Source of the DNA: an uncultured Oscillospiraceae bacterium
GTDB lineage: Bacteria; Bacillota; Clostridia; Oscillospirales; Oscillospiraceae
Direction of reading: 5' to 3'
DNA: 41,171 nucleotides
Assembly (NCBI GenBank): GCA_944387225.1
Contig: CALXDY010000021.1
Coordinates: 1-41,171 of the forward strand
The notes under the pieces were generated by a model. It saw only the letters and a program-made list of their open reading frames with translations. It was not told the DNA's origin and made no database searches. Positions within the stretch are counted from its first letter, which is position 1; each line of letters starts with the position of its first letter. Both the position numbers and the translations under genes were made by a program. Positions 41,171 through 41,171 of the stretch are shown one piece after another.

Positions 41171-41171
41171 G

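Overview
The window is GC-rich Firmicute DNA, most likely from a gut Clostridium of the Oscillospiraceae type (Flavonifractor or Pseudoflavonifractor-like). The reasons are endospore genes (yabP, yabQ, spoIIE), strong AGGAGG ribosome sites, Gram-positive housekeeping genes (divIC, hpf, yloU-yloV, ymdB) and C/G-ending codons. The genus is inferred from gene content, not from a marker gene.

Layout. 1-2438: a structured RNA or terminator at the left edge, then a MATE exporter behind a short leader ending in a perfect terminator hairpin, then mntP behind a yybP-ykoY manganese riboswitch. 2491-4110: the sporulation/division cluster yabP-yabQ-divIC-yabR(S1). 4208-6089: an amidohydrolase and the ribosome hibernation factor hpf. 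6369-9381: a four-gene sugar-acid cassette (RraA-like aldolase, split UxaA-type dehydratase, SDR dehydrogenase) that looks acquired. 9688-13813: ymdB, then a coupled SbcD-like/SbcC-like nuclease-ATPase pair. 13870-15934 (minus): yloU-yloV. 16200-18527: spoIIE.

18590-23999: a divergent locus, with lysR on plus and an EPSP-synthase-like gene, a TAXI-type binding lipoprotein and a fused TRAP permease on minus. 24146-26114 (minus): ptsH and ptsI. 26744-27547: a NagD-type HAD phosphatase. 27670-30466 (minus): a three-gene overlapping operon of a coiled-coil protein, an FtsH protease and a DUF308 membrane protein. 30603-31148 (minus): a TetR regulator. 31336-38001 (minus): a galactoside operon (alpha-galactosidase GH36, GPH sugar symporter, beta-galactosidase GH42) under an upstream LacI regulator. 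38260-38335 (minus): tRNA-Val(GAC). 38512-40412: pgi and a small orphan P-loop protein. 40413-41171: the edge of a mobile element carrying a large serine recombinase, cut by the window end.

How it fits together. Galactosides enter by the symporter, are hydrolysed inside the cell, and the hexoses feed glycolysis (pgi is close by). HPr and enzyme I supply PEP-dependent phosphorylation. The best candidate for undescribed biology is the lysR / EPSPS-like / TAXI-TRAP locus: the enzyme keeps the catalytic residues of the carboxyvinyl transferase family but lacks two usual substrate-site residues, and it sits with an importer rather than with shikimate genes. Second-tier items are the sugar-acid cassette, the 212-nt yabQ/divIC overlap, the overlapping ftsH operon, and the element end beside the orphan P-loop gene.
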